64,000 bases of DNA, taken from NCBI GenBank assembly GCA_004352715.1, contig SCFE01000011.1:1879796-1943795 (forward strand), in the 5' to 3' direction. Below the pieces are notes generated by a model. It was not told where the DNA came from and did no database searches. It saw nothing but the letters and a program-made list of their open reading frames with translations. This document shows, in pieces, positions 25,536-37,545 of the stretch. Positions within the stretch are counted from its first letter, which is position 1. Every line of letters starts with the position of its first letter. The stretch is from Hofstenia miamia (lineage: Eukaryota > Xenacoelomorpha > Acoela). Position numbers and translations under genes: made by a program.

Positions 25536-25856
25536 GACTTGTCAACGAGCCGACATTTCCTATCTCGGCTCGGCTCGTTTAAATTTTGTGTAAGTTCGGC
25601 TCGGCTCGCCACATAAAATATTTGAATAAGGCTCGTTTTAGCTCGGTATTTTTTTAAAAATATTGTGCTCAAAGAATTTTTTACATAGCTCTTCCTATTA
25701 TTTAATAAACATTTCTTAAATAAGATTATAGGAAAGGCATACTGACTGCAAAAAATAAGAAAAATCTCCATAATCAAATTAACAAGCAGAACTATAAACT
25801 TGCTTTGTCTAAAATAGGCTCGTTTTTTTGGGCTCGTTGTATATCAAATACTGTGC
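25536..25856 (-). mobile_element. GAGCC-family MITE cut by a 1000-N gap
   Basis: Starts ACTTGTCAACGAGCCGAC and follows the same interior as 16360-16664 until it runs into the gap at 25857, just before its other end would be expected. It forms the right border of the 4.65-kb duplication. Confidence 0.75.
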
Positions 25857-26856
25857 NNNNNNNNNNNNNNNNNNNNNNNNNNNNNNNNNNNNNNNNNNNN
25901 NNNNNNNNNNNNNNNNNNNNNNNNNNNNNNNNNNNNNNNNNNNNNNNNNNNNNNNNNNNNNNNNNNNNNNNNNNNNNNNNNNNNNNNNNNNNNNNNNNNN
26001 NNNNNNNNNNNNNNNNNNNNNNNNNNNNNNNNNNNNNNNNNNNNNNNNNNNNNNNNNNNNNNNNNNNNNNNNNNNNNNNNNNNNNNNNNNNNNNNNNNNN
26101 NNNNNNNNNNNNNNNNNNNNNNNNNNNNNNNNNNNNNNNNNNNNNNNNNNNNNNNNNNNNNNNNNNNNNNNNNNNNNNNNNNNNNNNNNNNNNNNNNNNN
26201 NNNNNNNNNNNNNNNNNNNNNNNNNNNNNNNNNNNNNNNNNNNNNNNNNNNNNNNNNNNNNNNNNNNNNNNNNNNNNNNNNNNNNNNNNNNNNNNNNNNN
26301 NNNNNNNNNNNNNNNNNNNNNNNNNNNNNNNNNNNNNNNNNNNNNNNNNNNNNNNNNNNNNNNNNNNNNNNNNNNNNNNNNNNNNNNNNNNNNNNNNNNN
26401 NNNNNNNNNNNNNNNNNNNNNNNNNNNNNNNNNNNNNNNNNNNNNNNNNNNNNNNNNNNNNNNNNNNNNNNNNNNNNNNNNNNNNNNNNNNNNNNNNNNN
26501 NNNNNNNNNNNNNNNNNNNNNNNNNNNNNNNNNNNNNNNNNNNNNNNNNNNNNNNNNNNNNNNNNNNNNNNNNNNNNNNNNNNNNNNNNNNNNNNNNNNN
26601 NNNNNNNNNNNNNNNNNNNNNNNNNNNNNNNNNNNNNNNNNNNNNNNNNNNNNNNNNNNNNNNNNNNNNNNNNNNNNNNNNNNNNNNNNNNNNNNNNNNN
26701 NNNNNNNNNNNNNNNNNNNNNNNNNNNNNNNNNNNNNNNNNNNNNNNNNNNNNNNNNNNNNNNNNNNNNNNNNNNNNNNNNNNNNNNNNNNNNNNNNNNN
26801 NNNNNNNNNNNNNNNNNNNNNNNNNNNNNNNNNNNNNNNNNNNNNNNNNNNNNNNN
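25857..26856. other. Assembly gap (1000 N)
   Basis: Exactly 1000 Ns, so an arbitrary gap length. The left flank is a MITE and the right flank a TA tract. Confidence 0.99.
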
Positions 26857-26982
26857 ATATATATATATGTTACTTCAGATGTTCTTTCTTAAAGAGATTT
26901 TTGTTTGTTACCCTAAGAGAAATAGAATGCACATTATGTACTAGAAAAATGCAAAATTCAATTTTAAGATAAATTTATATTA

Positions 26983-27243
26983 GGTACGGATTTCGGGGTT
27001 AGGCGGGGTTGCCCCCCCTCCCCAGTTGGCTGCGATAAAGGCATGCACAAGTTATAATTTTAAAATTATAAGCTTATTCGATTATTGCCAGTGTTGAATC
27101 CAATCTAAAAATTAAAATTTGGCTCATGAATTTTAAATACTCTTCTTATAATTCAGTATTCTATTATTATTTTAGTGATTTATTTTAAACTAAAATTTAT
27201 GTCGAACCGCCCACTCCTTTAAAAATTGCTAGATCCGTCTCTG
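26983..27243. mobile_element. Possible hAT-type MITE
   Basis: The right end read inward is CAGAGACGGATCTAG. The left end carries GGTACGGATTTCGGGG, an imperfect match without the initial CAG. ATTTATATTA lies directly outside both ends (26973-26982 and 27244-27253), which would include the 8-bp target duplication of hAT elements. G-runs and C-runs near the left end are also common in such elements. No coding sequence. Confidence 0.5.
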
Positions 27244-27253
27244 ATTTATATTA

Positions 27254-28039
27254 AAAAACCAAAGGCAACATTATTCGGCGAACTAACTTAAAGCATGATT
27301 GACAAGAAATATAACAGCAGTCTCTTTACACTTTATAATAAATGATTCAAGTGTTTATCTATAAAATTTATAAAGTAATTATAGAATATTTAGATGTAAC
27401 CTCATCTAAAACATTATGGTAGTTGGTAAGTTATCAATTTTATTACTTTACTTTTAACTACAAATTTTAATTTCTGTATTCCTCTCCAATATGATAAAGA
27501 TATGCTCTGCAAAAATTGATAGATGGCTTTTATCTCTACAATTATCATAATGTAATAAATATTTCAAAATGATAATTACTATCATGCCCATATGTTACTA
27601 TATATATTGGAATGTTTTTATTTTATATTCTTTTAGTTAAAAAAAATTTATTGAGCATTTTTTACTTTAGCGAACTGTCGGTACTGTAATCTATACCTGA
27701 ATTATTCTGAAATTTTCAAGAATTATTGTCTAAAAATATAGCCAAAATAACTCCAAAAAAATAATTGCTTTTGTGCTCACTTACTTCACTTTGATTGAGA
27801 AATTTTACAATTTTAGTTCCAACAAGCAAACTACAAACTTTTGTATAAAAGGGAATGCTATATTCTCATAGTACTAAAAGTGAAAAGTAACTGTGCTCAA
27901 TATACTTGTTTGACCAGCATACTTTTTGTTGAAACATACATTAGCAGTTCACCTTTATTCTGTATAATTTAACCAGATTTCTAGTATTTATAGATTTAAC
28001 ATTTCAAAATAACATGCTTGATTATGTAAATATATATAT
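27254..28039. other. AT-rich DNA, no gene recognised
   Basis: No convincing exon or repeat; ends in a TA tract at a gap. Confidence 0.4.
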
Positions 28040-28267
28040 NNNNNNNNNNNNNNNNNNNNNNNNNNNNNNNNNNNNNNNNNNNNNNNNNNNNNNNNNNNNN
28101 NNNNNNNNNNNNNNNNNNNNNNNNNNNNNNNNNNNNNNNNNNNNNNNNNNNNNNNNNNNNNNNNNNNNNNNNNNNNNNNNNNNNNNNNNNNNNNNNNNNN
28201 NNNNNNNNNNNNNNNNNNNNNNNNNNNNNNNNNNNNNNNNNNNNNNNNNNNNNNNNNNNNNNNNNNN
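28040..28267. other. Assembly gap (228 N) inside a TA tract
   Basis: TA repeats border both sides of the Ns. Confidence 0.99.
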
Positions 28268-28301
<34 letters not shown>

Positions 28302-28305
28302 TATA

Positions 28306-29594
28306 TTAGGGTGGCCCTTACTTATAAATTTCCGAAAGTTTTTCCTCTGAACCTTTGAAGTGCTTCCATTTTAAGAAAAAATTATGAGTGTAAAATCTTG
28401 AACTATTTGAAATAGGTTAAGAGGTGGTACAAGCTCACTAAACTTTTCCAGTATTACAGAAATATACTATTGTTGTTGAGACAGTTAATTAGTACTTAGC
28501 ATTCAAATTATAGTGAATTGATGACAAATATTTCGATGCCTACATTAAGAATCACTCTGCATCCTCTTCGAGTTCAGAAATTTTGCATCCATATGCATTT
28601 TTATCAAATGTTTGTGAAAATGTGCATTAATGCAATTGATCTAATCTATACTTAAATGTTTTCTATGTAAGTGCATTTATATATTTGTCACATCTTTAGC
28701 AAAATATTCGAAATGAAGTTTCTTTCAAAATTATTTCCTAATTACGCCATCAGAACGCATTGAAGGGGCGAGAACTCCCCTGATAGGCAAACACTTTTTC
28801 TCTACACATAACATCAAAAATATTTGCAAAGAATTTGTACTAATCTTAACCAGGACGCAATCAGTAAGATTGAAAATCTATTTGTAATTGACTTAAAGAG
28901 CAGTAATCGAAAGAAACATTATCTTAGAAAAGGTTCCATCTTTCAGGGATATTGCTCATTTCAACTTGGTGAGCAGCAGAACACCAGCGAAATCATTATC
29001 AGAAGTTAGTTTTTTGGGGATGAATTACCTCAAGCTAAGAAACTTGGAACACCTGGCCCTACCTTATGCATCAAGCATGGTGGATGCTGCAATCCAAACA
29101 CAGATCCTAAATTGGGCTTATTTGATTTCAATTCAACCTCGAAATCGCCGTTAAGAGAAATGGACAACTGTTTAATTCTGTGTGCTCTCTGCTCCAGTCA
29201 GTTAAGCCCACTTGAAATTACTTCAGTTTCTTTATTCTTACCTCAACGTCAAATCCAAGTTGCTAAATTGTGTAAGAATTTAAGAAATTTATTTAATCTT
29301 TCCGAGGAACTGATTTTTCTAAGCTTCCTGTATTCTGACTTAAATTTGGCTTCCCAACAGTAAAAATACTGTAAGTTTCAAAGATAGTGAAAGAGACGAA
29401 AAACTGAAATGACCTCAGATGGATAAGACCAACAATAAGAGAAATAATCTGTTGTTTTCGTAACTAGAAGCAGCAGATGGTTGCTTGCGAGCTGAGTACA
29501 TTTGATAGCTTCCTTGAAACCTATCCAGAAAACTGGAGTGAAAGTAATAGGCTCACTAACAGCTGCTAACGAATTGTAGAGAGGGTCACCCTAA
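28306..29594. mobile_element. 1.29-kb DNA element with TTAGGGTGRCCC ends
   Basis: The left end is TTAGGGTGGCCCT and the right end, read inverted, is TTAGGGTGACCCT; each is followed outward by TA repeats, consistent with a TA target duplication. Inside, short plus-strand open stretches (28824-29009, 28966-29154, 29112-29363) form a discontinuous coding-like zone with frameshifts. I could not identify its protein. It is probably a dead Tc1/mariner- or PIF-like element or a non-autonomous relative. Class is inference from target site and ends only. Confidence 0.6.
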
Positions 29595-29710
29595 TATATA
29601 TATATATATATGTATACTGTATATATATATGTATATATGTATATATATGTATATATATATGAATATATATATATATATATATATGTGTATGTGTATACTG
29701 TATGTATATA

Positions 29711-29741
<31 letters not shown>

Positions 29742-29819
29742 GTATATATATGTATATATATGAATATATATATATATAAATGTATGAATGTATATATATA
29801 TAGATTTGTGTATGTGTTA

Positions 29820-29873
<54 letters not shown>

Positions 29874-29915
29874 TATATATATATATATATGTATATGTGT
29901 GTGTGTATGTGCATA
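29595..29915. repeat. Long (TA)n / TATGTA tract
   Basis: About 320 bp of TA dinucleotides interrupted by TATG and GTGT units. Both strands stay open as Ile-Tyr repeats, which are not genes. Confidence 0.95.
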
Positions 29916-31251
29916 CAATAAATAAAATAATGCTACATTTCAGAGTTTCCTTTGGTAAGTAGTTTGATTGCAAAGTATAACTCCATCTGCAGTTTCAACA
30001 TTTCTATTTAATATTAATTGATAAATGGATCTAAAATTTATTGTTAAATACAACCTTGACTAGATCTCCGATATAGCTTTTTCTCAAGTTTGATAACAAT
30101 TTCTTCAAGTCTGCTTCGAAGATCTTGCTCTCAAAGTCTTTTACTAATTACTTTTGAAAAATCTACCACTTTAGCCTTATTATTTGAACAGTCTCTATAT
30201 TTGTAATTTTAATCGGACAAAATCAGAATGGTTTTCACTACTTGATGTTATAAAAAAATTTCCCACGAATTTTGTTTTTATTTCGTTTTGGAACATTAAA
30301 TTCAATAAATTTCATGATACTAAATCCGGACACTAACAAGAATAAATAGGGTAATTGGTTGTTTCTTGTTAACCTCTAACTTTATTCAGAGGTTTGTTTT
30401 CTAGTTCAATGAATGACTATGGATTTGTGCATCCATTTTCTACGACAACAGATCTTTATTCAAGCAAAACGAGACATAAAATTGATTTATGTTACATTGC
30501 ATAAGTGACACATAGTAGACTGTCGTCGTTTAAAGACCTACATTTTTAACAACCAATTTACAGCTGTCATTTAATCATCTCTTTCATTCTGATGGCATGA
30601 CATATTGGCTCCTATGATCCTTGACATAGAAAAACAAATATATTATGTTTGACTGCTCCTTTTATATACATATATTATTTACCTTCATTGAATAAAATTT
30701 AGTTGTAAAAATCAACTTCCATTTGGTTTAAGGTTCTTAAGAATTTTTTACGCTAGTACAGCAATTACTCCTTGAGAATAAACGTACACCTGATGTTTCA
30801 AATGCGAAAGTCACGCAATAGAAACCAAATTTCTGCAAATAGCAAATTCAATGAGATTATCAATATAATTGGAAATATGTTTACCTGTTAGTGTTTTTTG
30901 TTGTATGATTAATGAAGCAAATCAAAAAATGCTTAAAGATCGTTTTGATCTATTTTCGCTTTTCAGTGTTGAAAACTGAAATAAAAAAAAATTTAGCGGG
31001 GTTGCTTAAGATGCAATGATCAAGAAATCTGGGAGTTTTTGATACTAAAATGCACGTCTATTTCAAAATCAGAGTTCGTGGTGTAAAATGCAAATGAGAA
31101 TAGATGTTTTCTGATTTCGGTCATATTCATTAGCTTCTAGTTACTGGCGTTAAAAATGTTTCTATAAATTGTCAGGTTTTATTAAAAAAACTTCTGGAGA
31201 GCATAGGTTCGATGTCTTGCAATTTTACCAAAATTCATGTAAGTATTTTAG
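29916..31251. other. No feature recognised; probably intergenic or intronic
   Basis: Lies upstream of the putative exon at 31252. I could not pick out an earlier exon with good borders. Confidence 0.4.
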
Positions 31252-31331
31252 ACAGAAGATGAGCAATTAATGGCGAAAGCGGAGTTTCTACATTATCAGC
31301 AGCAGAAAAATATAATGATTGCTGCTGAAAA
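31252..31331 (+). CDS. Internal exon of an unrecognised host gene
   Basis: An 80-bp exon preceded by TATTTTAG and followed by GTAAGTG, both good splice borders. It reads in part TEDEQLMAKAEFLHYQQQK and then NIMIAAE, a charged helix-like stretch. It ends after two bases of a Lys codon, and the first base of the exon at 32289 completes it. Joining the two therefore keeps an open frame across the junction, strong evidence for a real intron of 957 bp. I do not recognise the protein. The sequence is polar and Gln/Glu-rich, suggesting a soluble or cytoplasmic segment. Earlier exons were not found. Confidence 0.65.
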
Positions 31332-32288
31332 GTAAGTGTATTTTGCGAATATTCGATTTCCACTCAATTGTAACGATTCGTCAATATAAATTCACAAGAT
31401 TAATTTTACTTCTCACGTTTATATTGAGTGTTTAAAAATTTTTTTTGCTTGTTTGATTCCTACCAAATTGTTTGATCCCGTTTGTAAATACAAAGAATTT
31501 ATATTTAGCAGTCAAATAATTGTTTGCAAGGTCAGGTCAGAGTTGCAAGTAGCTGTTTATAAACGGTTTCTCTCGGTTTGGCATAGGCTTGTAACATTTG
31601 ATTTTTTGTTAATAAGCCTTAATTTTTGGCCAGTATTTTATGTTTGAAGCGGTTTAAGTTACTAGCTTTAAACGGAACGGTTTCATTCGTTTCAGCTCGT
31701 TTTTGAAAATTGAAACCGCTTGCAACTTTCGTCACGGCCGCAATTTGATCTTAAGTTTTTACAGAATTTTAGCTTTGGCAGCAAACAGCTTGATAAATTA
31801 GGGGTATATTATATTTTTAAGTTAGGGTTATGCCATCATATAATATATTTAAACAGTATCCTTCATTAACATTACAATTTAATCTGTACAAGATCGGCCT
31901 AATATTTCATATGCCAACACAATTGTTGTTCTGCAATTTCGGAAAGATCCATTTCAGAGACTATTAGATTTTTTAAAATCATGCAATGAAAAAAAGTTGC
32001 ATTATACTTTTCTGATGAAAAAATTATGATTTAGATGGAAATTGAGTTTGTTCGCATACAAAAACTGAAATTTATCTCATTTTCAGAATACAATAGTATA
32101 CCTTATAAGTAGTAATAAACTTTTCCCTGATTTTCATTTAATGCCAATTGGTGTATTATTTATTCCAAATTCTCGATCACACTTCATTCGGTTACATTTT
32201 TTCGTTTCAAAGGATACAGTACATCGGTTTCAAAATCGAAATTATTTTGTAATTAAACGATAATATGCTAAAGGTTATTTAATTTTAG

Positions 32289-32388
32289 AAATAGGAAGAA
32301 AATACCAGATTCTAGCATAGCAGGTGATGGGGACTCTTCTGAGGATGAAAACCAGCTCACCGTTTTTGAATGCACTGGATTAGCACCG
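32289..32388 (+). CDS. Internal exon of the same unrecognised host gene
   Basis: A 100-bp exon between an AATTTTAG acceptor and a GTAAGAC donor. It continues the frame of 31252-31331 and reads NRKKIPDSSIAGDGDSSEDE, then NQLTVFECTGLAP. The acidic serine-rich stretch SSEDE resembles a casein kinase 2 type site (inference). The exon ends in phase 0. The acidic terminal exon at 49810 also begins in phase 0, so the two can be joined. The product is not recognised. Confidence 0.7.
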
Positions 32389-33718
32389 GTAAGACCTGCT
32401 TGCAAAATCACTTTCAATTAAAGCAATGTCCATGCCATCATTATGAAAAAATCGACTGTTTGAAGCATTTAGAATCTAATTCAGTTTATAACTGATATTT
32501 ATATCAATTAGCTTATTAGTTATTGTACTGTTTATAAAAACGCAAACAAAACAAAGTTGAATGAACTGCATGCTTTATATAATCAGAAAATAAAATTTTT
32601 TATAGTTATAATTCAATGAAACACATCAGATTCAGTGCTGAATCATGTAAAAGCAGGTGTAAACATTCCTTCAATTTTGGGATAGAGAAAACATAACCAA
32701 CTTAATATGAAGTGGCGGGGTCGTCTCATACCAATATTTGCAACACTGACTTAATTTATTTAGTAGTCTGGACATATATAAGTACATGTTTAAAAGCCTT
32801 AACTAAAGATTTAGAAGTAATGCTTCTGGAAGATTTGCTAACTGCAATGATAGATCTTGCATCAACGCAGACGATATAAATATAAATGTCCACTTTTACA
32901 TGTAAAATAGTTTCTATACTCTCCACAAATACTGTCTTCTAACTTTAAACGATACATACTGAATTGTGTACTGGGTATAAAATTGAAAAGACCTTAGTTT
33001 CTAAGAATTAAAGAAGTTAACAAATTCACATGTTCTATGGTAATATAATGCGATAACAATCATGTTGCCATAGTCACTCCCTTGACGATATAAAGATAGC
33101 ATAAAGATGGTATTTTTTAATTGTTTTTTGTTGATTGCGTTTGTATTAAAGGTCATCTCTGCTTACGACACTGATTTATAGTAATAGTATGTAGCAATTC
33201 AAAATTTCGTCCAATTTATTAGTTTACGCAATAAACTTTAATTTAGCAATATGACGCCTTTCAGCACTTGCTTTAACTCATGCAACAATGAATCCCTTTA
33301 ATATCGCACAATTCGCGCATCTTTACACCAATATATCAGCATTCCTACAGATAATTCACCATCATGTTATACTACCTCTGTGTCTAGACACTACACTGTA
33401 TTCCTATTTCGAGTAATAGCACCAATGTCACAAATTTTTAATATCATGAAATGATAAATCCATCGTTTTTTTAAAAAAACAAGTTAATCATCTTAAATCG
33501 ATAAATTATCAGTTTTTAATTGTCAATATTTATCTGAATAAAGAATATCTTATCTTATCTTATCTAATGGTAAATTAAAATACCCCTGAGTGTTAAATGA
33601 AGGGCACTGTTCTTGCCTTGTAACAGTTGTTGAACGAGCCGTTGTTGGGTTTAAGATGGCTAAGGGGTGCGTCGTTTTTTGCCCCTTTCATAGACAACAG
33701 TTCTAAAATTAAATGTTA
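32389..33718. other. No exon recognised; probable intron
   Basis: AT-rich DNA after the donor at 32389. Contains a short (TTATC)n-like run near 33549-33566. Confidence 0.4.
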
Positions 33719-33785
33719 ATTGGATCCAGGGGCGCACCCAGCTTTTTCTATGAGGAGGGGAACTATTATATATATATATATATAT
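33719..33785 (+). mobile_element. Left end of a hAT-type MITE, cut by a gap
   Basis: CAGGGGCGCACCCAG begins at 33727, preceded by ATTGGATC. The sequence matches the left end at 47422 almost base for base up to the internal TA tract, then a 1000-N gap follows. The same octamer ATTGGATC stands immediately after the right end of this family at 48179, so the two ends look like one insertion with an 8-bp target duplication. Confidence 0.75.
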
Positions 33786-34785
33786 NNNNNNNNNNNNNNN
33801 NNNNNNNNNNNNNNNNNNNNNNNNNNNNNNNNNNNNNNNNNNNNNNNNNNNNNNNNNNNNNNNNNNNNNNNNNNNNNNNNNNNNNNNNNNNNNNNNNNNN
33901 NNNNNNNNNNNNNNNNNNNNNNNNNNNNNNNNNNNNNNNNNNNNNNNNNNNNNNNNNNNNNNNNNNNNNNNNNNNNNNNNNNNNNNNNNNNNNNNNNNNN
34001 NNNNNNNNNNNNNNNNNNNNNNNNNNNNNNNNNNNNNNNNNNNNNNNNNNNNNNNNNNNNNNNNNNNNNNNNNNNNNNNNNNNNNNNNNNNNNNNNNNNN
34101 NNNNNNNNNNNNNNNNNNNNNNNNNNNNNNNNNNNNNNNNNNNNNNNNNNNNNNNNNNNNNNNNNNNNNNNNNNNNNNNNNNNNNNNNNNNNNNNNNNNN
34201 NNNNNNNNNNNNNNNNNNNNNNNNNNNNNNNNNNNNNNNNNNNNNNNNNNNNNNNNNNNNNNNNNNNNNNNNNNNNNNNNNNNNNNNNNNNNNNNNNNNN
34301 NNNNNNNNNNNNNNNNNNNNNNNNNNNNNNNNNNNNNNNNNNNNNNNNNNNNNNNNNNNNNNNNNNNNNNNNNNNNNNNNNNNNNNNNNNNNNNNNNNNN
34401 NNNNNNNNNNNNNNNNNNNNNNNNNNNNNNNNNNNNNNNNNNNNNNNNNNNNNNNNNNNNNNNNNNNNNNNNNNNNNNNNNNNNNNNNNNNNNNNNNNNN
34501 NNNNNNNNNNNNNNNNNNNNNNNNNNNNNNNNNNNNNNNNNNNNNNNNNNNNNNNNNNNNNNNNNNNNNNNNNNNNNNNNNNNNNNNNNNNNNNNNNNNN
34601 NNNNNNNNNNNNNNNNNNNNNNNNNNNNNNNNNNNNNNNNNNNNNNNNNNNNNNNNNNNNNNNNNNNNNNNNNNNNNNNNNNNNNNNNNNNNNNNNNNNN
34701 NNNNNNNNNNNNNNNNNNNNNNNNNNNNNNNNNNNNNNNNNNNNNNNNNNNNNNNNNNNNNNNNNNNNNNNNNNNNNNNNNNNNN
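33786..34785. other. Assembly gap (1000 N)
   Basis: An arbitrary-length gap between a hAT-type MITE end and a satellite unit; a candidate scaffold misjoin. Confidence 0.99.
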
Positions 34786-37171
34786 CTGAATTCAAATTCT
34801 AAAGATATAACCAATCTTCTGTATTTCATCTCACATTAAATTTATTTATTTGCGTTCATTTTTCTATTCAAAGTATATACTGTCCAATTATGAAATGTTT
34901 TCCATTATAACAAAATTATTCACACTCACAATAGTTACTGTTGTATACTAGAAAATTATATTGACAATATCACCATTGAGAATGATACATTTAATTAGCT
35001 TTTTAGTTGAATTATATGTATTGAAATTTTTATTAATTAAATTTACCAGTAAATTACACTACAACCCATTCAATGAAAGTCAAAACCTCGACGTTGCAAA
35101 AAAGCATCTTTTGAAAGCTCAAAACTGAATTCAAATTCTAAAGATATAACCAATCTTCTGTATTTCATCTCACAATAAATTTATTTATTTGCGTTCATTT
35201 TCTATTCAAAGTATATACTGTACAATACACATTTTTGCGCAGGTTGTCCCATGGAGCAGGAGTTGCCAGACTAAATATAATTAATTTGGAGAGGAGGGTA
35301 ATTACATATCTCAATCAAATGTTTAACAAAGGTAATAACATCCATCATTCAAATGGGAAAAAATATGTACAAACATTTCAAAAACAATTTTGTATTGTAA
35401 GCAACCAGTATGAAATAATATTGTCTGAATAATTTATTGAAGCATGATTGAAAATTAACAATGTTTAAAATATTCAAAAATATATAGATGTCCAATGTTT
35501 ACAATTCAAGCACTTTATCTAATAATAAACATTAAACTTGTTAAAAAGATTTTATGGAAAATATTGCATAATGTATATGGTGCAAAACATTAAATAAAAA
35601 CATTTCACATAAATATAATTACTAATCAATATAATAATAATTATTATTTAAAAACTCACTGTATTTAAAGCGATGTCTGTACTATGAGAAGTCTTGTAAT
35701 TTTGTGATAACGCTTTTGTTTACATACTGTCTACAAACAAATGGTTTTTACATCTTCAATACCAAGGTAGAAACTAACACATTATCATTCAACTACATGA
35801 GGTTTTGACTTTCATTGAATGGGTTGTAGTGTAATTTACTGGTAAATTTAATTAATAAAATTTTAAAAACATACAATTCAACTAAAAAGCTAATTAAATG
35901 TATCACTCTCAATGGTGATATTGTCAATATAATTTTCTAGTATACAACAGTAACTATTGTGAGTGTGAATAATTTTGTTATAATGGAAAACATTTCATAA
36001 TTGTACATTATATACTTTGAATAGAAAAATGAACGCAAATAAATAAATTTAATGTGAGATGAAATACAGAAGATTGGTTATATCTTTAGAATTTGAATTC
36101 AGTTTTGAGCTTTCAAAAGATGCTTTTTTGCAACGTCGAGGTTTTGACTTTCATTGAATGGGTTGTAGTGTAATTTACTGGTAAATTTAATTAATAAAAA
36201 TTTCAATACATATAATTCAACTAAAAAGCTAATTAAATGTATCATTCTCAATGGTGATATTGTCAATATAATTTTCTAGTATACAACAGTAACTATTGTG
36301 AGTGTGAATAATTTTGTTATAATGGAGTCTGGCAACTCCTGCTCCATGGGACAACCTACGCAAAAATGTGTATCATATAATGATGACATCAATTGAAAAA
36401 TATAGTGTAATTTGAATAGAAAAAATCTCAATGTTAACTATAGTAAAATACTTAATTATTAGAAGAAAATTTAAAAATTTCAAATGTAGAAACTAACACA
36501 TAAAGAAAAAAATTAATATACCAAAAGAATCAAATTTAAAATTTCAATGCATATAATTCAACTAAAAAGCTAATTAAATGTATCATTCTCAATGGTGATA
36601 TCGTCACTTTAGAATTTGAATTCAGTTTTGAGCTTTCAAAAGATGCTTTTTTGCAACGTCGAGGTTTTGACTTTCATTGAATGGGTTGTAGTGTAATTTA
36701 CTGGTAAATTAAATTAATAAAAATTTCAATACATATAATTTTCTCATTAATAAAATTTTAAAAACATACAATTCAACTAAAAAGCTAATTAAATGTATCA
36801 CTCTCAATGGTGATATTGTCAATATAATTTTCTAGTATACAACAGTAACTATTGTGAGTGTGAATAATTTTGTTATAATGGAAAACATTTCATAATTGGA
36901 CAGTATATACTTTGAATAGAAAAATGAACGCAAATAAATAAATTTAATGTGAGATGAAATACAGAAGATTGGTTATATCTTTAGAATTTGAATTCAGTTT
37001 TGAGCTTTCAAAAGATGCTTTTTTGCAACGTCGAGGTTTTGACTTTCATTGAATGGGTTGTAGTGTAATTTACTGGTAAATTTAATTAATAAAAATTTCA
37101 ATACATATAATTCAACTAAAAAGCTAATTAAATGTATCATTCTCAATGGTGATATCGTCAATATAGTTTTT
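34786..37171. repeat. ~339-bp satellite, complete and partial units in both orientations
   Basis: Plus-orientation units start CTGAATTCAAATTC at 34786 and 35125 (spacing 339). Minus-orientation units start GAGGTTTTGACTTTC at 35799, 36138 (spacing 339), 36661 and 37033. The later spacings (523, 372) reflect truncated and rearranged units. A separate block containing CCATGGAGCAGGAGTTGCC occurs at about 35229-35271 and inverted at about 36328-36374. The sequence between the two orientations (about 35273-35798) is mostly unrelated AT-rich DNA. No long reading frame follows the repeat. Confidence 0.85.
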
Positions 37172-37290
37172 TTCTATTTTATTCATTGCTAAAAGATAGA
37201 TTCATTATTTATATGTTCAAGGGTAGAAACTAACATATAAAGAAAAAAAATTAATATACCAAAAGAATCAAATTTAAAAATTAATATCCA

Positions 37291-37545
37291 TTAAATGTTC
37301 CCAAAGGCCAGTAATTTTGTTCGAAAGGACTAAAAAATCACCAAAAGGGAAATTAAATGTTCCCAAAGGCACGTAATTTTGTTCGAAAGGACTAAAAAAT
37401 CACCAAAAGGAAAATTAAATAAAGAGGAAAACCCATGTAAAGGTCTATAAATGTGTAAAAAGTGATAACCTCTATAAAGTGAAAAACTGTATAAAGAGGA
37501 AAAACCCATGTAAAGTCTATAAATGTGTAAAAAAGTGACAAGTGA
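37291..37545. repeat. Two short tandem duplications (62 bp x2 and ~72 bp x2)
   Basis: TTAAATGTTCCCAAAGG begins at 37291 and 37353 (period 62). AAAGAGGAAAA with CCCATGTAAAG begins at 37421 and 37493 (period 72, small indels). The two arrays abut and lie in the 3' half of the minus-strand frame 37330-37848. Confidence 0.85.

Larger units (their letters stand above)
20898..25552. repeat. 4.65-kb direct duplication, copy 2 (partner 436-5090)
   Basis: Same content as copy 1, including the MITE at 21063-21312 and the GAGCC MITE at 21748-22074. It begins directly at the end of a (TA)n tract. It carries a single N at 21323 and a Tn5/Nextera adapter end at 21863-21878 that copy 1 lacks. No gene was recognised in it. 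Confidence 0.9.

Noticed and set aside
29591-29921. 100-codon Ile/Tyr repeat frames on both strands
   Set aside because: They are translations of a TA microsatellite.
37291-37545. CRISPR-like array from the short repeats
   Set aside because: Only two units of each repeat, directly abutting with no spacers, in a eukaryotic genome.
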